Shown piece after piece: positions 56,092-64,000 of a stretch of DNA of 64,000 bases. A program made the translations under genes and the position numbers. The first letter of the stretch is position 1. The number at the start of each line of letters is the position of its first letter. Source of the DNA: Helicobacter pylori (lineage in GTDB: Bacteria; Campylobacterota; Campylobacteria; Campylobacterales; Helicobacteraceae); assembly GCF_030062585.1 (NCBI RefSeq), contig NZ_CP071935.1, positions 1,382,947 through 1,446,946 on the forward strand. The letters run 5' to 3'. The notes beneath the pieces were generated by a model. That model was not told the DNA's origin, made no database searches, and worked only from the letters and a program-made list of their open reading frames with translations.

Positions 56092-57990
56092 TTAACTCGC
56101 TTGCTCTTCTAAAGGGATCAAACGGCTTTCTAAATTGTTGGCGGCTTCGTATTCGCTGATGATTTCACGCACCCTTTCGCCTGTAATGACTTCTTTGTCA
56201 AACAATTCTTTGACCATGATTTCAATCGCCTCTCTATAGTCGCTTAAGGTTTGTTTGACATGCTGATAGCGCTCTTCTAGTAGGTTTTTAATGAAAAGAT
56301 CCATTTCTTCTGCGGTCTTTTCGCTAAATTCCCTACTGCTTCCATAACCGCCTCCTAAAAAGGCGTTCCGTTGCTTTTCTAACACCATAAGCCCACTGAC
56401 ACTGCTCATGCCGTAGTAACTCACCATGCCTTTAATAATATCAGTCGCTCTTTCTAAATCGTTGCTCGCACCGGTAGAAATTTCTTCCAAAAAGACTTCT
56501 TCAGCCGCCCTCCCGCCTAAAAGCACATCAATTTCAGCGATGAGTTCGTGTTTTTGCATCAAGTATTTGTTTTCTTCAGGCGTGTTAAGGGTGTAGCCTA
56601 AAGCCGCCATGCCCCTTGGAATGATAGAGACTTTATTCACCCTAGCGCTCCCTTTAGTCATTTCAGAAATCACGGCATGCCCGCTTTCATGGTAGGCGAC
56701 GATTTTCTTTTCTTTAGGGCTGATGCGCCTGCTTTTCTTTTCTAACCCTGCAATCCCTCTTTCAACCGCTTCTTTTAAATGCTGTTGCCTGACTTCTTTT
56801 TGGTTGTTTCTTCCTGCTAAAAGCGCGGCTTCATTGATGATATTCGCTAAATCCGCCCCAGCAAGGCCTGCAGTGAGCTTAGCGACTTCTTGCAAATTCA
56901 CATCATTAGCGAGTTTCACGCCCTTAATATGCACTTTTAAGATTTCCACCCTGCCATTAAAATCAGGCTTATCCACTAAAACCTGCCTGTCAAAGCGCCC
57001 TGGACGCATTAAGGCCGGGTCTAAGATTTCAGGGCGGTTCGTTGCAGCTAAGACAATCACAGGCGCGTTTTCGCTCCCAAAACCATCCATTTCGGCTAAG
57101 AGCTGGTTTAAGGTTTGCTCTCTTTCATCATTCCCGCTCACCACGCCTCCAGCCGCTCGGCTTTTACCTATGGCATCAATTTCATCAATAAAAATGATGC
57201 TAGGGGCTTGTTTTTTAGCGGTTTCAAATAAATCCCTAACCCTGCTTGCCCCTAAGCCCACAAACATTTCAATGAAACTGCTCCCTCCCATAGAGAAAAA
57301 CGGCACATGCGCTTCGCCGGCCACCGCTTTTGCTAAAAGGGTTTTACCCGTTCCTGGAGGCCCTACTAACAGCACGCCTTTAGGGATTTTAGCCCCTAAG
57401 TTGGCGTATCGTTCAGGGTATTTTAAGAAATCTACGATTTCTACCACCTCTTCTTTGGCTTCTTCATTGCCCGCCATGTCATTAAAACGCACATTAGGTT
57501 TTTCAGCGTTAATGAGTTTTTTCGCACTCCCCATGCCAAAAATACCCCCACCCATATTTTTTTGCATGCGGTTTGCCATAAACATCCATAGCCCTAAAAT
57601 CACTAAAATAGGCATGAGCCACCCTAACATGTCCGTAAAAAAGTTAGACTCGCTAAAACCAGAATAATTGATTTTTTTCTCGTCTAACAAAGGCACTAAG
57701 GTCAAATCAGGCACTCGTTTAGCGATATAAATCACACGATTGTTGCCCTCTTTATGGCTGGCTTTGATCAAAGTTTGACCGATGCTCACATTTTCCACTT
57801 CATTATTGCTGATGAGCTGTTTGATTTCATGGTAGCTCACATTTTTAGTGCTAGAAGCTAAGAAATTGTCCGAAAAACTGCCATCAGAATTGAAAGAGCG
57901 CAGAAAAAAAATGAGTAAAATCCCTCCAAGAACCGCAAGGATAATGGGACTTTGAAAAAAAGGTTTTTTAGGTTCGTTCGTTGGTTTCAT
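56092..57990 (-). CDS. ftsH: ATP-dependent zinc metalloprotease FtsH
   Basis: FtsH is the membrane AAA+ protease that degrades misfolded and regulatory proteins. The layout is an N-terminal membrane helix (ILAVLGGILLIFFLRSF), periplasmic domain, second helix (~120-140), AAA module with GPPGTGKT and the SRH, then the HESGH zinc site. The length is 632. It starts eight bases after prmA. Confidence 0.97.
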   Translation of the reverse strand: MKPTNEPKKPFFQSPIILAVLGGILLIFFLRSFNSDGSFSDNFLASSTKNVSYHEIKQLISNNEVENVSIGQTLIKASHKEGNNRVIYIAKRVPDLTLVPLLDEKKINYSGFSESNFFTDMLGWLMPILVILGLWMFMANRMQKNMGGGIFGMGSAKKLINAEKPNVRFNDMAGNEEAKEEVVEIVDFLKYPERYANLGAKIPKGVLLVGPPGTGKTLLAKAVAGEAHVPFFSMGGSSFIEMFVGLGASRVRDLFETAKKQAPSIIFIDEIDAIGKSRAAGGVVSGNDEREQTLNQLLAEMDGFGSENAPVIVLAATNRPEILDPALMRPGRFDRQVLVDKPDFNGRVEILKVHIKGVKLANDVNLQEVAKLTAGLAGADLANIINEAALLAGRNNQKEVRQQHLKEAVERGIAGLEKKSRRISPKEKKIVAYHESGHAVISEMTKGSARVNKVSIIPRGMAALGYTLNTPEENKYLMQKHELIAEIDVLLGGRAAEEVFLEEISTGASNDLERATDIIKGMVSYYGMSSVSGLMVLEKQRNAFLGGGYGSSREFSEKTAEEMDLFIKNLLEERYQHVKQTLSDYREAIEIMVKELFDKEVITGERVREIISEYEAANNLESRLIPLEEQAS

Positions 57991-57998
57991 TATAATCC

Positions 57999-58988
57999 TT
58001 AATTTATTGGTTGTTTTTTAAGCAATTTTAGAGCGACCCATTCGTTACGCTTTCGTTGCTCTAAAACCTCAAATCCATTATAATAGATCTGTAAAACAGA
58101 GTTTAAATGGGTTTCTAAAATCCCTGACAAAATAAGAGTGTGGTTACAAAGCCGCACAAATTCACTATACAAACTCTTAATCACATCAGCGACAAGGTTC
58201 GCCACAATAATATCAAAACGCCCTTCAATTTTTTGCGTAGAGCCATAAATGACCTTATCTTGCACTAATAGGGGTGTTTGATTCAGGCTAAAATTTTTTA
58301 GGGTTTCTTCAACGGCTAAACTATCCGTATCGCAAGCTACTAAAGCACTAACGCCTTGTTTTTTTAGGGCGATACTTAAAATCCCGCTCCCACAGCCCAC
58401 ATCTAAAGCGTTTTTGCGTTTTAAATCAAGGTTAGAGAGCAATTCCAAACACATAGAAGTGCTTTCATGATGGCCTGATCCAAAGGCCAAAGCCGGATCA
58501 ATCATTATGCTATCATCTGTAGCGATATGGCTTGGTTTTTGATGCCAGCTAGGGTGTATGTAAAATTTGGCGCATTGCACCGGTAAAATAGCTTGTTTGT
58601 AGGCTTCTAGCCAGTCTTTTGAAGCCAAATTGCGTGAAAGATAGAAAAAATCAAACTCACTTTGCAGGTTTTGTTTTAAATTCAAACAAAACGCTTTTAA
58701 TGCTGGAATGAGCGAGTGATTCAAATCCTTTTCAGAGCGTAAAATAACGAAATTTTTGAGGTGTGGGGGTTTTTCTTTTAAATCTTTCTTTAGGGGGTCA
58801 TGAGTGGCGAAATAATGCCAATTGGATTGGCTTATAAACTCAATGGTTTCTTCATCATCAAACGCTTTTAAATTGTCTAAGCTTGATTCTTCTAAGGCTA
58901 GACGCGTGGTGTCTAAAAGAAAGCCCTCAAAAAGCTCTCGCTCCTTAGGGAAGATAAAGAAAAACTCATAGTACATTGATTCTAACAC
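57999..58988 (-). CDS. prmA: Ribosomal protein L11 methyltransferase PrmA
   Basis: PrmA trimethylates ribosomal protein L11. The SAM-binding core is present (ALDVGCGSGILSIALKKQG) with FGSGHHEST upstream and NLVADVIKSL downstream. The length of 329 is normal. The start is GTG placed immediately after the cheY1 stop, a direct abutment implying coupling. Confidence 0.94.
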   Translation of the reverse strand: MLESMYYEFFFIFPKERELFEGFLLDTTRLALEESSLDNLKAFDDEETIEFISQSNWHYFATHDPLKKDLKEKPPHLKNFVILRSEKDLNHSLIPALKAFCLNLKQNLQSEFDFFYLSRNLASKDWLEAYKQAILPVQCAKFYIHPSWHQKPSHIATDDSIMIDPALAFGSGHHESTSMCLELLSNLDLKRKNALDVGCGSGILSIALKKQGVSALVACDTDSLAVEETLKNFSLNQTPLLVQDKVIYGSTQKIEGRFDIIVANLVADVIKSLYSEFVRLCNHTLILSGILETHLNSVLQIYYNGFEVLEQRKRNEWVALKLLKKQPIN

Positions 58989-59363
58989 TCAATCGTTCGT
59001 CCCTAAAACAACCTCTAATTTTTCTTTCAAAACTTGGGGGGTAAAAGGTTTCACAATGTAGTTATTCACGCCCGCTTTCAAAGCCGTAATGACCTCGGCC
59101 TTACCGCCCTCTGTGGTGATCATGATAATAGGGATTTCTTTAAAACGGCTATCAGAGCGCACCTTTTTAACGAGATCCAAGCCGTTCATTTCAGGCATGT
59201 TCCAATCTGTGATAAGCACCTTAGTGTCCGCATTAGCGTCCAGTTTCTCCCAAGCTTCCACCCCATGCTCAGCTTCTAAAACATCTTCATAGCCTAAGCG
59301 TGAAAGTGTATTTTTAATAATTCTTCTCATAGTTGAGCTATCATCTACTACTAGTAGTTTCAA
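58989..59363 (-). CDS. cheY1: Chemotaxis response regulator CheY1
   Basis: CheY binds the flagellar switch when phosphorylated by CheA to change rotation. All key residues are there: Asp7/Asp8, phosphoacceptor Asp53 (ITDWNMP), Thr84 region and Lys105 (VKPF). It is 124 residues with no output domain. The start is TTG after AAGGAG. First gene of the known operon cheY1-prmA-ftsH-(small ORF)-pssA-copA-copP. Confidence 0.97.
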   Translation of the reverse strand: MKLLVVDDSSTMRRIIKNTLSRLGYEDVLEAEHGVEAWEKLDANADTKVLITDWNMPEMNGLDLVKKVRSDSRFKEIPIIMITTEGGKAEVITALKAGVNNYIVKPFTPQVLKEKLEVVLGTND

Positions 59364-59657
59364 AGCGCTTCTCCTTTTAAGATTGCATTTAAATTAGATT
59401 CTTTTAAACAGCCAAAGCGTCTCTAACGCCTTATAATAATAAATCGTTCCAAATAATAGCATGTTTTGATTAAAATTACCTTGACTAACATTAATCATTG
59501 GCTGAGATGGAGCGTTCAATGAGCGTCCTTATTTGTAAAAAAATTCAGTTTGTTTGCTATGATAATAGTTCAAAAATAATAAGACACCCCTAACTTTTGA
59601 GCGTGATAAAGGGTCATTGGATGGTTTGAAAAAGAAAGACAAGGATTTTACAAGCAA
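59364..59657. other. Promoter region between cheY1 and an outer-membrane gene
   Basis: No gene seen. A TATTATTATAAG stretch on the minus strand (about 59430-59441) is the likely -10 region of the cheY1 operon. GCTATGATAAT (59557-59567) could serve the plus-strand gene. Confidence 0.4.
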
Positions 59658-60260
59658 GTGCATTATTTAAGAATTTTAATACTGAGTATGAGTTTTTTAA
59701 ATATTTTAAATGCTGAAAATTTGAGTTATATGTCTTCTTCTTATCAAATAGGCACGGTGTTTATGCGCCCTTTAAACACCAACAAGCTTTTACAAGGGGC
59801 TTCAATCCTTCAAGGCTATGAAGTGAATCCTAAAAACGATTGGGCTTATTCTAGGTATTATTTCTTTATAGATTATGGCAATGTGCTTTTTAATAATGAC
59901 TCTACTTTGCAAGCGAACATGTTCACTTATGGGGTGGGAGGGGATTTCATGGTCGCCTACGCTAAAAACCCTATCAACCGCTGGGCTTTTTTCTTTGGTT
60001 TGCAACTAGCAGCTAACACATGGATACTCAATAATAAAGTCAAAGATTTGGTGGTGAATACTTGGGATTCATTGAAAGATTTCAATTTTCACAACACTTA
60101 TTTTAGGGCTATTGGGAAGTTTGGGGTGCAGTTTCGCACGATCGTTTTGTATCATAAGGTGGATGTAGAAATTGGCATGAAAATCTTTTTAACGCCTGAA
60201 AGGCGTAGCTTGTTTGAAAGGAGCTTTTTGTTTTTTGTTTCGCACTCGTGGCATTTTTAA
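59658..60260 (+). CDS. Outer-membrane beta-barrel protein, Hor/HP_OMP-like
   Basis: A 200-residue protein (HP1066 position) with a signal peptide (HYLRILILSMSFLNILNA, then ENLSYMSSSYQIG) and repeated amphipathic strands ending in FVSHSWHF, a typical outer-membrane last strand. The N-terminal SSSYQIGT resembles the start of H. pylori outer-membrane proteins. The start is taken as GTG (59658) because it begins the signal peptide; AAGGA lies 13 bases upstream. Function unknown. Confidence 0.75.
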   Translation: MHYLRILILSMSFLNILNAENLSYMSSSYQIGTVFMRPLNTNKLLQGASILQGYEVNPKNDWAYSRYYFFIDYGNVLFNNDSTLQANMFTYGVGGDFMVAYAKNPINRWAFFFGLQLAANTWILNNKVKDLVVNTWDSLKDFNFHNTYFRAIGKFGVQFRTIVLYHKVDVEIGMKIFLTPERRSLFERSFLFFVSHSWHF

Positions 60261-60262
60261 AA

Positions 60263-60350
60263 TGGCGGAGAGAGAGGGATTCGAACCCTCGAAGGCTTGC
60301 ACCTTACACGCGTTCCAGGCGTGCTCCTTCAACCACTCGGACATCTCCCC
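60263..60350 (-). tRNA. tRNA-Ser (anticodon GGA)
   Basis: An 88-base class II tRNA: acceptor GGGGAGA pairs with TCTCTCC (one G-U), anticodon loop CTGGAAC between CACGC and GCGTG, a long variable arm, T-loop TTCGAAT, encoded CCA. GGA reads UCC/UCU codons. Confidence 0.95.
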
Positions 60351-60363
60351 TTAAAAAGGGCTT

Positions 60364-60369
60364 ATTATA
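60364..60369 (-). promoter_or_regulatory. -10 box for tRNA-Ser
   Basis: TATAAT on the minus strand 14 bases upstream of the tRNA 5' end. Confidence 0.55.
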
Positions 60370-60392
60370 ACTAAGATTTGTTTAAAAAGGGC

Positions 60393-60800
60393 TTATTTTA
60401 AAAGGAGTGAGTCTTTAGAAATGACGCCATCTATTTGATTTTTAGCACAAATTTCCCATGACTCTGTATCGTTTAAATCCATAGAAAACAAGATTTTGCT
60501 ATCTAATAAGTAATTAGTGGCGTGTTGTTGGGCGAGTATGGCTTGCTTAATATCCTTAAAAATGCAATAGAGCGGTTTGAAAGCGTTGAATAAAAAAAAG
60601 GCGTCCGTTTCTATCTTGTGCGATAAAAAGATCACGCTAAAATTGACGCTATTTTCACAGCAATACTTAGCTAATTCCAAATTTTTTGGGTGTGCTTCAA
60701 AACACACTATATCGTTATTGGTGCTGGAATGAATAGCATCGGTGTCTTTAATGAAAACAAAACGAGTGCTAGGGATTAAAGGGTGTCCTAAAATAAGCAT
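60393..60800 (-). CDS. Conserved protein of unknown function
   Basis: A 135-residue cytoplasmic-looking protein (HP1065 position) with cysteines at several places (IVCFEAHPKNLELAKYCCEN) and an alpha/beta pattern. No family motif is recognised. It starts two bases after the zinc-type small membrane protein, so it is part of the tatB operon. Confidence 0.6.
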   Translation of the reverse strand: MLILGHPLIPSTRFVFIKDTDAIHSSTNNDIVCFEAHPKNLELAKYCCENSVNFSVIFLSHKIETDAFFLFNAFKPLYCIFKDIKQAILAQQHATNYLLDSKILFSMDLNDTESWEICAKNQIDGVISKDSLLLK

Positions 60801-60802
60801 AT

Positions 60803-61045
60803 TTACCTCTTATCCTTCAAACAAGTTTCACTGCAATAGGCTACCGCCCCGCTATAAATAGCGTCTTTGCTAGAGACATAGGTTTGGCATTTAGAGCATA
60901 CAATCATGTGATCTTCTAATTCTTTGGGGGTTTGTTGCGTGTAAGAGTGGTTGTCTTTGGGGTCGTCTTTGTGGGGTTTTTGTCTCAAAAACAAACGCCA
61001 TAAAATCCATACAATAATGAGTAGGGGGATTAAAATTCTTAACAT
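60803..61045 (-). CDS. Small membrane protein with a Cys4 zinc-like motif
   Basis: Eighty residues: one N-terminal membrane helix (LRILIPLLIIVWILWRLFL), a charged linker, and CSKCQTYVSSKDAI...AYCSETCLKD, a CxxC...CxxxC pattern suited to a small zinc site. I start at the ATG at 61045, behind AAAGGAAAG and overlapping the rsmG stop; an earlier in-frame start (61096) would put a spurious 17 residues before the helix. It lies between rsmG and the unknown gene. HP1064 position. Confidence 0.7.
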   Translation of the reverse strand: MLRILIPLLIIVWILWRLFLRQKPHKDDPKDNHSYTQQTPKELEDHMIVCSKCQTYVSSKDAIYSGAVAYCSETCLKDKR

Positions 61046-61575
61046 AAACTTTCCTTTGATTTGTAAAAATAAACTCGTTTTTGATGCATAAAGCATTCAT
61101 TGTCTTTACAAGCGATTTCATCTTTTAACTGCTCGCCTTTATAAAATAAAAAATACCCCTTATCTTTTAGGAAGCGTTGGCTTTTTTCTATCAAAAAAGA
61201 AGAGCTAGCGACCGCTCTAGAAGTGATTAAATCCACTTGTAAAAGATTTTTATAATCTTCTAAACGCTTTTTAATGATTTCAATGTTTTTTAAAGGCAAA
61301 ACACTTTTAAGGTAGTTTAAAAAAGCCGCTCTTTTTATTCTTGGCTCTAAAAGAATGAATTTGACTTCAGGTTTTTCAAGGGCTAAAGGGATAGCAGGAA
61401 GTCCCGCCCCGCTCCCAATATCCAAGCAGCTTTTAAAATCTTTGATAAATTCTAAGGGCTTTAGAGCGTCTGTGATCTGGGGTTCTAACTCGCTTAAATT
61501 CCTCGCGCCGCTCAAGTTGTGCGTTTGATTCCATTCTAAAAGGATGCGCGCGTAATCTTGCAATAAGGGGTTCAT
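61039..61575 (-). CDS. rsmG: 16S rRNA G527 methyltransferase RsmG (GidB)
   Basis: RsmG methylates N7 of G527 in 16S rRNA; its loss gives low-level streptomycin resistance. The SAM site CLDIGSGAGLPAIPLA and the substrate region EPRIKRAAFL are present. The length is 178, shorter than the ~207 of Escherichia coli. It overlaps queA by four bases and the small membrane gene by seven. Confidence 0.93.
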   Translation of the reverse strand: MNPLLQDYARILLEWNQTHNLSGARNLSELEPQITDALKPLEFIKDFKSCLDIGSGAGLPAIPLALEKPEVKFILLEPRIKRAAFLNYLKSVLPLKNIEIIKKRLEDYKNLLQVDLITSRAVASSSFLIEKSQRFLKDKGYFLFYKGEQLKDEIACKDNECFMHQKRVYFYKSKESLC

Positions 61576-62609
61576 AAAATCAGCATCCCATCGCCATAAG
61601 AATAAAAACGATACTTCTTTTCTATGGCTATTTTGTAGATTTCTTTGGTTTTTTCTAAGCCTATCATCGCACTCACAAGCATTAAAAGGCTTGATTTGGG
61701 CAAATGGAAATTAGTGAGCAAATAATTAACATGCAAAATAGGATTAGCAAGATGCAAGAATATATCGCATTCAAACGCCTCTTGATTAGGGTTTTTTAAG
61801 CGTTTGAAATATTCCACGCTCCTTAAAGCGGTCGTGCCGATGCATAAAATCTCTTGGGATTCTTGCAAAATTTCTTGACTCTTTTTAGGAATGCGTAAAA
61901 CTTCTGTATGGATTTGATGCTCTCTAATATCTTTAGTTTCTACGCCAAGAAAAGTCCCAGCCCCCACATGCAAGGTTAAAAAAGCGTGCTTGAAATCTTT
62001 CAATAATTTTTCTAAGGTATTTTGAGAAAAATGCAATGACGCTGTAGGGGCAGCCACTGCGCCGGTGTGTTTGGCGAACACGCTCTGGTATTCATGCGCA
62101 TCCAAACTTTCATCGGCTCTTTTAATATAAGGGGGTAAGGGCATATGCCCGTATTGCTCTAAAAGCTTTAAGATATTTTCTTGATTTAAGGGGGTTTTAT
62201 GGTCATAAAAAGCGATCAAGCGTTGGCCGTTATGGAGTAATTCCAAAACTTCAGCGTAATAATTTTCATCAAAAAAGATTTTATCCCCCACTTTGATCTT
62301 ACCCTTGATTTGAGTTAGGGCGGTATTGTCTTTAAAAAAGCGGTGGAAAAACACTTCGGTCGTTTTTGATGGCAAAAAGGCATGCTTAGATCCAAAAAGC
62401 CTGGCCTTCATCACTTTAGTGTCGTTCAACACAATAAGGGCGTTTTTAGGGAAAAAATCTAAAACATGCTCAAAAGTGGTGTGCGTGATTGTTTGCGAAC
62501 GCCTTTCATATACGAGTAATTTAGCCTTTTCTTTGGGCAAAATGGGGTAGTTGGCGATCAATTCCTTAGGCAAACAATAATCATAGCTTTCTAGATCAAA
62601 TTCTTTCAA
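61572..62609 (-). CDS. queA: tRNA queuosine S-adenosylmethionine isomerase QueA
   Basis: QueA transfers and isomerises the ribosyl of SAM onto preQ1-tRNA in queuosine synthesis. The family signature is strong: LNDTKVMKARLFG near residue 60, VAAPTASLHFS, LHVGAGTF and LLTNFHLPKSSLLMLVSA. The length of 345 is complete. It begins immediately after the tatC stop. Confidence 0.95.
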   Translation of the reverse strand: MKEFDLESYDYCLPKELIANYPILPKEKAKLLVYERRSQTITHTTFEHVLDFFPKNALIVLNDTKVMKARLFGSKHAFLPSKTTEVFFHRFFKDNTALTQIKGKIKVGDKIFFDENYYAEVLELLHNGQRLIAFYDHKTPLNQENILKLLEQYGHMPLPPYIKRADESLDAHEYQSVFAKHTGAVAAPTASLHFSQNTLEKLLKDFKHAFLTLHVGAGTFLGVETKDIREHQIHTEVLRIPKKSQEILQESQEILCIGTTALRSVEYFKRLKNPNQEAFECDIFLHLANPILHVNYLLTNFHLPKSSLLMLVSAMIGLEKTKEIYKIAIEKKYRFYSYGDGMLIL

Positions 62610-63344
62610 CTAATTCTCTTTGGTGTCATTTTCGCTGTCTTCTCCGTTGTCTTTGGGAGCCGGATTGACCATTTTGGCGATTAAAATAGAAAGCCCATAA
62701 AGCCCCACTAAGGGCAACGCCATAAAGATTTGACTCACCACATCAGGGGGAGTGATAATGGCTGCTACAATAAAAATCACTACAATAGCGTATTTGAAAT
62801 ACGCTTTCAAGCTCGCATCGGTAATCAAGCCCACTTTAGCTAAAAAATACGCCAAAACAGGCAATTCAAACGCCACGCCAAAGCCTAAAATCAAGCGTGT
62901 GAAAAAGCTCACGTAACTGGACGCAGAAATATTAGCCGCAAACACATCGCTCCCAAAAGTGGCCAAGTATTCAATGATGAAAGGGAACACCACATAATAA
63001 GAAAACGCCGCCCCAATTAAAAACATCCCACTCCCAAAAAACACAAAAGGCAAAATCACTTTTTTTTCATTCTTGTAAAGCCCTGGAGCGATAAAAAGCC
63101 ACAATTGCCAAAAAATAATGGGCATGGAAATGACGATAGCGGCTGAAAAACTGATTTTAACCGCTACCATGACCCCTTCAATAGGGGAGAGCTGAATGAG
63201 CGTGCCTTTATAAGAATTTTTAACAAATTCAAAAATATTTTTCCAAAAATGAAAACACCCCAAAAACGCCACTAAAATCGTTCCCACAGAAACCATCAAA
63301 CGCTTTCTTAATTCCTGTAAATGCGGTTTTAAATCTTCAAACAT
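62610..63344 (-). CDS. tatC: Twin-arginine translocase subunit TatC
   Basis: TatC is the receptor for twin-arginine signal peptides in the inner membrane. The conserved N-terminus (HLQELRKRLMVS) is followed by six membrane helices, with the conserved FE pair in GVAFELPVL. The 244-residue protein overlaps tatB by eight bases. Confidence 0.96.
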   Translation of the reverse strand: MFEDLKPHLQELRKRLMVSVGTILVAFLGCFHFWKNIFEFVKNSYKGTLIQLSPIEGVMVAVKISFSAAIVISMPIIFWQLWLFIAPGLYKNEKKVILPFVFFGSGMFLIGAAFSYYVVFPFIIEYLATFGSDVFAANISASSYVSFFTRLILGFGVAFELPVLAYFLAKVGLITDASLKAYFKYAIVVIFIVAAIITPPDVVSQIFMALPLVGLYGLSILIAKMVNPAPKDNGEDSENDTKEN

Positions 63345-63819
63345 GCTCTTTTTCTTTGTCGTGTTCTTTGGCGTTGTTATCGGTTGCTAATTGGACTTCT
63401 TTAAGAGATTCATCGCTTGAAGCTTCTTCATTTAAGGCTTCTTCATTGGAAACTTCTTTATTGGAATGGTTAGGGGGTGCGTTGTTTTCTAGGCTTTGTT
63501 GGTAATCTTGCATCAAATCCTGAATGCTTTTAATCTCCTTTTCTGCAGTTATTTTAGCGTCTTCTAATTCTTCAATCTTAACGCCCTTAAGACTCTCCAC
63601 TTTATTTTCAAAGAGTTTTTGATACTCTAAGGTTTCTTTTTTGATTTCTTCAATATTGATTTCTTTATCTAAAGTGTCCTTAGCGTCATTGAGCGTTTTT
63701 TTAACCGCGCGAAAAAATTTCACCATATCCACGACGGCTTGGGGGAATTTTTCTGGCCCTAAAAAGATAATCGCTACAACCAACACCACAAGGATTTCAA
63801 AAAAGCCCATGCCAAACAT
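63337..63819 (-). CDS. tatB: Twin-arginine translocase subunit TatB
   Basis: TatB works with TatC as the signal-peptide receptor complex. MFGMGFFEILVVLVVAIIFL is the single membrane helix, followed by GPEKFPQAVVDMVKFFRAVKK and a long acidic coiled-coil tail. At 160 residues it is clearly TatB and distinct from the 79-residue TatA at 2.8 kb. Confidence 0.94.
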   Translation of the reverse strand: MFGMGFFEILVVLVVAIIFLGPEKFPQAVVDMVKFFRAVKKTLNDAKDTLDKEINIEEIKKETLEYQKLFENKVESLKGVKIEELEDAKITAEKEIKSIQDLMQDYQQSLENNAPPNHSNKEVSNEEALNEEASSDESLKEVQLATDNNAKEHDKEKEHV

Positions 63820-63886
63820 AATAATCTACTTTCACACCCTTTAAAATTTTATCGTTATTGTAGTGTAATTTTCTTTCCAAACAAGA

Positions 63887-64000
63887 TTAAAATAAAGTTT
63901 GAGACTTTAAAGTGGGGATTTTTAAAAGTGCATGGGTTTTAGGCGTGGCGATTCTGCCTTTAGCGGTGCGCTCTAAATAACCATTAGCGAGTAAAAAAGG
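63887..64000 (-). CDS. ruvB: Holliday-junction helicase RuvB, 3' end only
   Basis: The window ends inside this gene. The 37 visible residues include [20 protein letters not shown], the winged-helix C-terminus of RuvB, which drives branch migration with RuvA. It ends in TAA, 67 bases before the tatB start. Confidence 0.9.
   Translation of the reverse strand, partial: PFLLANGYLERTAKGRIATPKTHALLKIPTLKSQTLF

Noticed and set aside
56723-57667. 314-codon plus-strand frame antisense to ftsH
   Set aside because: The long antisense open frame results from ftsH codon usage; composition is unlike H. pylori proteins and FtsH motifs are all on the minus strand.

Overview
This window is from Helicobacter pylori. 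The evidence is the low GC content and several species hallmarks: HugZ heme oxygenase, the pole protein ChePep, the NixA nickel permease, the cheY1-prmA-ftsH-pssA-copA-copP operon, the FlgH/pseudaminic-acid flagellar genes, Hop/Hor/Hof outer-membrane proteins, an Hcp Sel1-repeat protein, and simple-sequence contingency tracts ((CT)8, G11, A15, T11). HP locus numbers quoted below are recalled from strain 26695, not searched.

Region 1 (1-28.8 kb) follows the order HP0317 to HP0355. It opens with the 5' end of a phase-variable Bab-type adhesin, then hugZ, argS-tatA and gmk with chePep on the minus strand, nucT converging on a Hor porin, and the operon flgH-pseF-pseG-pseH (flagellar L-ring plus flagellin sugar synthesis). 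lpxK-nadE run against it. Next come tRNA-Arg, ilvC, minD-minE-dprA-ruvX, a phase-OFF hcp gene, a short variable stretch with broken small genes, a pseudouridine synthase with recJ and pyrG on the minus strand, and an operon of a PAP2-like protein, fliF-fliG-fliH, dxs and lepA. An orphan DUF3883/PD-(D/E)XK nuclease-like gene follows.

Region 2 (30.1-64 kb) follows HP1092 back down to HP1059. It holds a rod gene of the flgF/flgG family, kgtP, and a six-gene minus-strand run (lipoprotein-tlyA-ribF-tkt-addB-ftsK). On the plus strand come pyrB, hofB, msbA, a lipoprotein, a membrane-anchored Mrr-like protein, a two-gene ATPase/TOPRIM cassette and nixA. They are followed by a FliS co-chaperone behind a sigma-54 promoter, csd4 (cell shape), the cheY1-copP stress operon, tRNA-Ser, and tatB-tatC-queA-rsmG with two small genes. 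The 3' end of ruvB closes the window. The two reference segments meet at 29.56-30.10 kb, a decayed stretch of gene fragments that looks like a chromosomal rearrangement junction.

The most interesting candidate is the ATPase/TOPRIM pair at 47.2-49.0 kb. It has the layout of a split OLD-type (PARIS-like) antiphage system and sits beside the membrane-anchored Mrr-like endonuclease. Other points of note are two contingency switches whose states can be read (Bab ON, hcp OFF), a gene broken by a 10-bp tandem duplication (52.1-52.4 kb), a catalytically degenerate PAP2-like protein, and recognisable NikR and sigma-54 sites.
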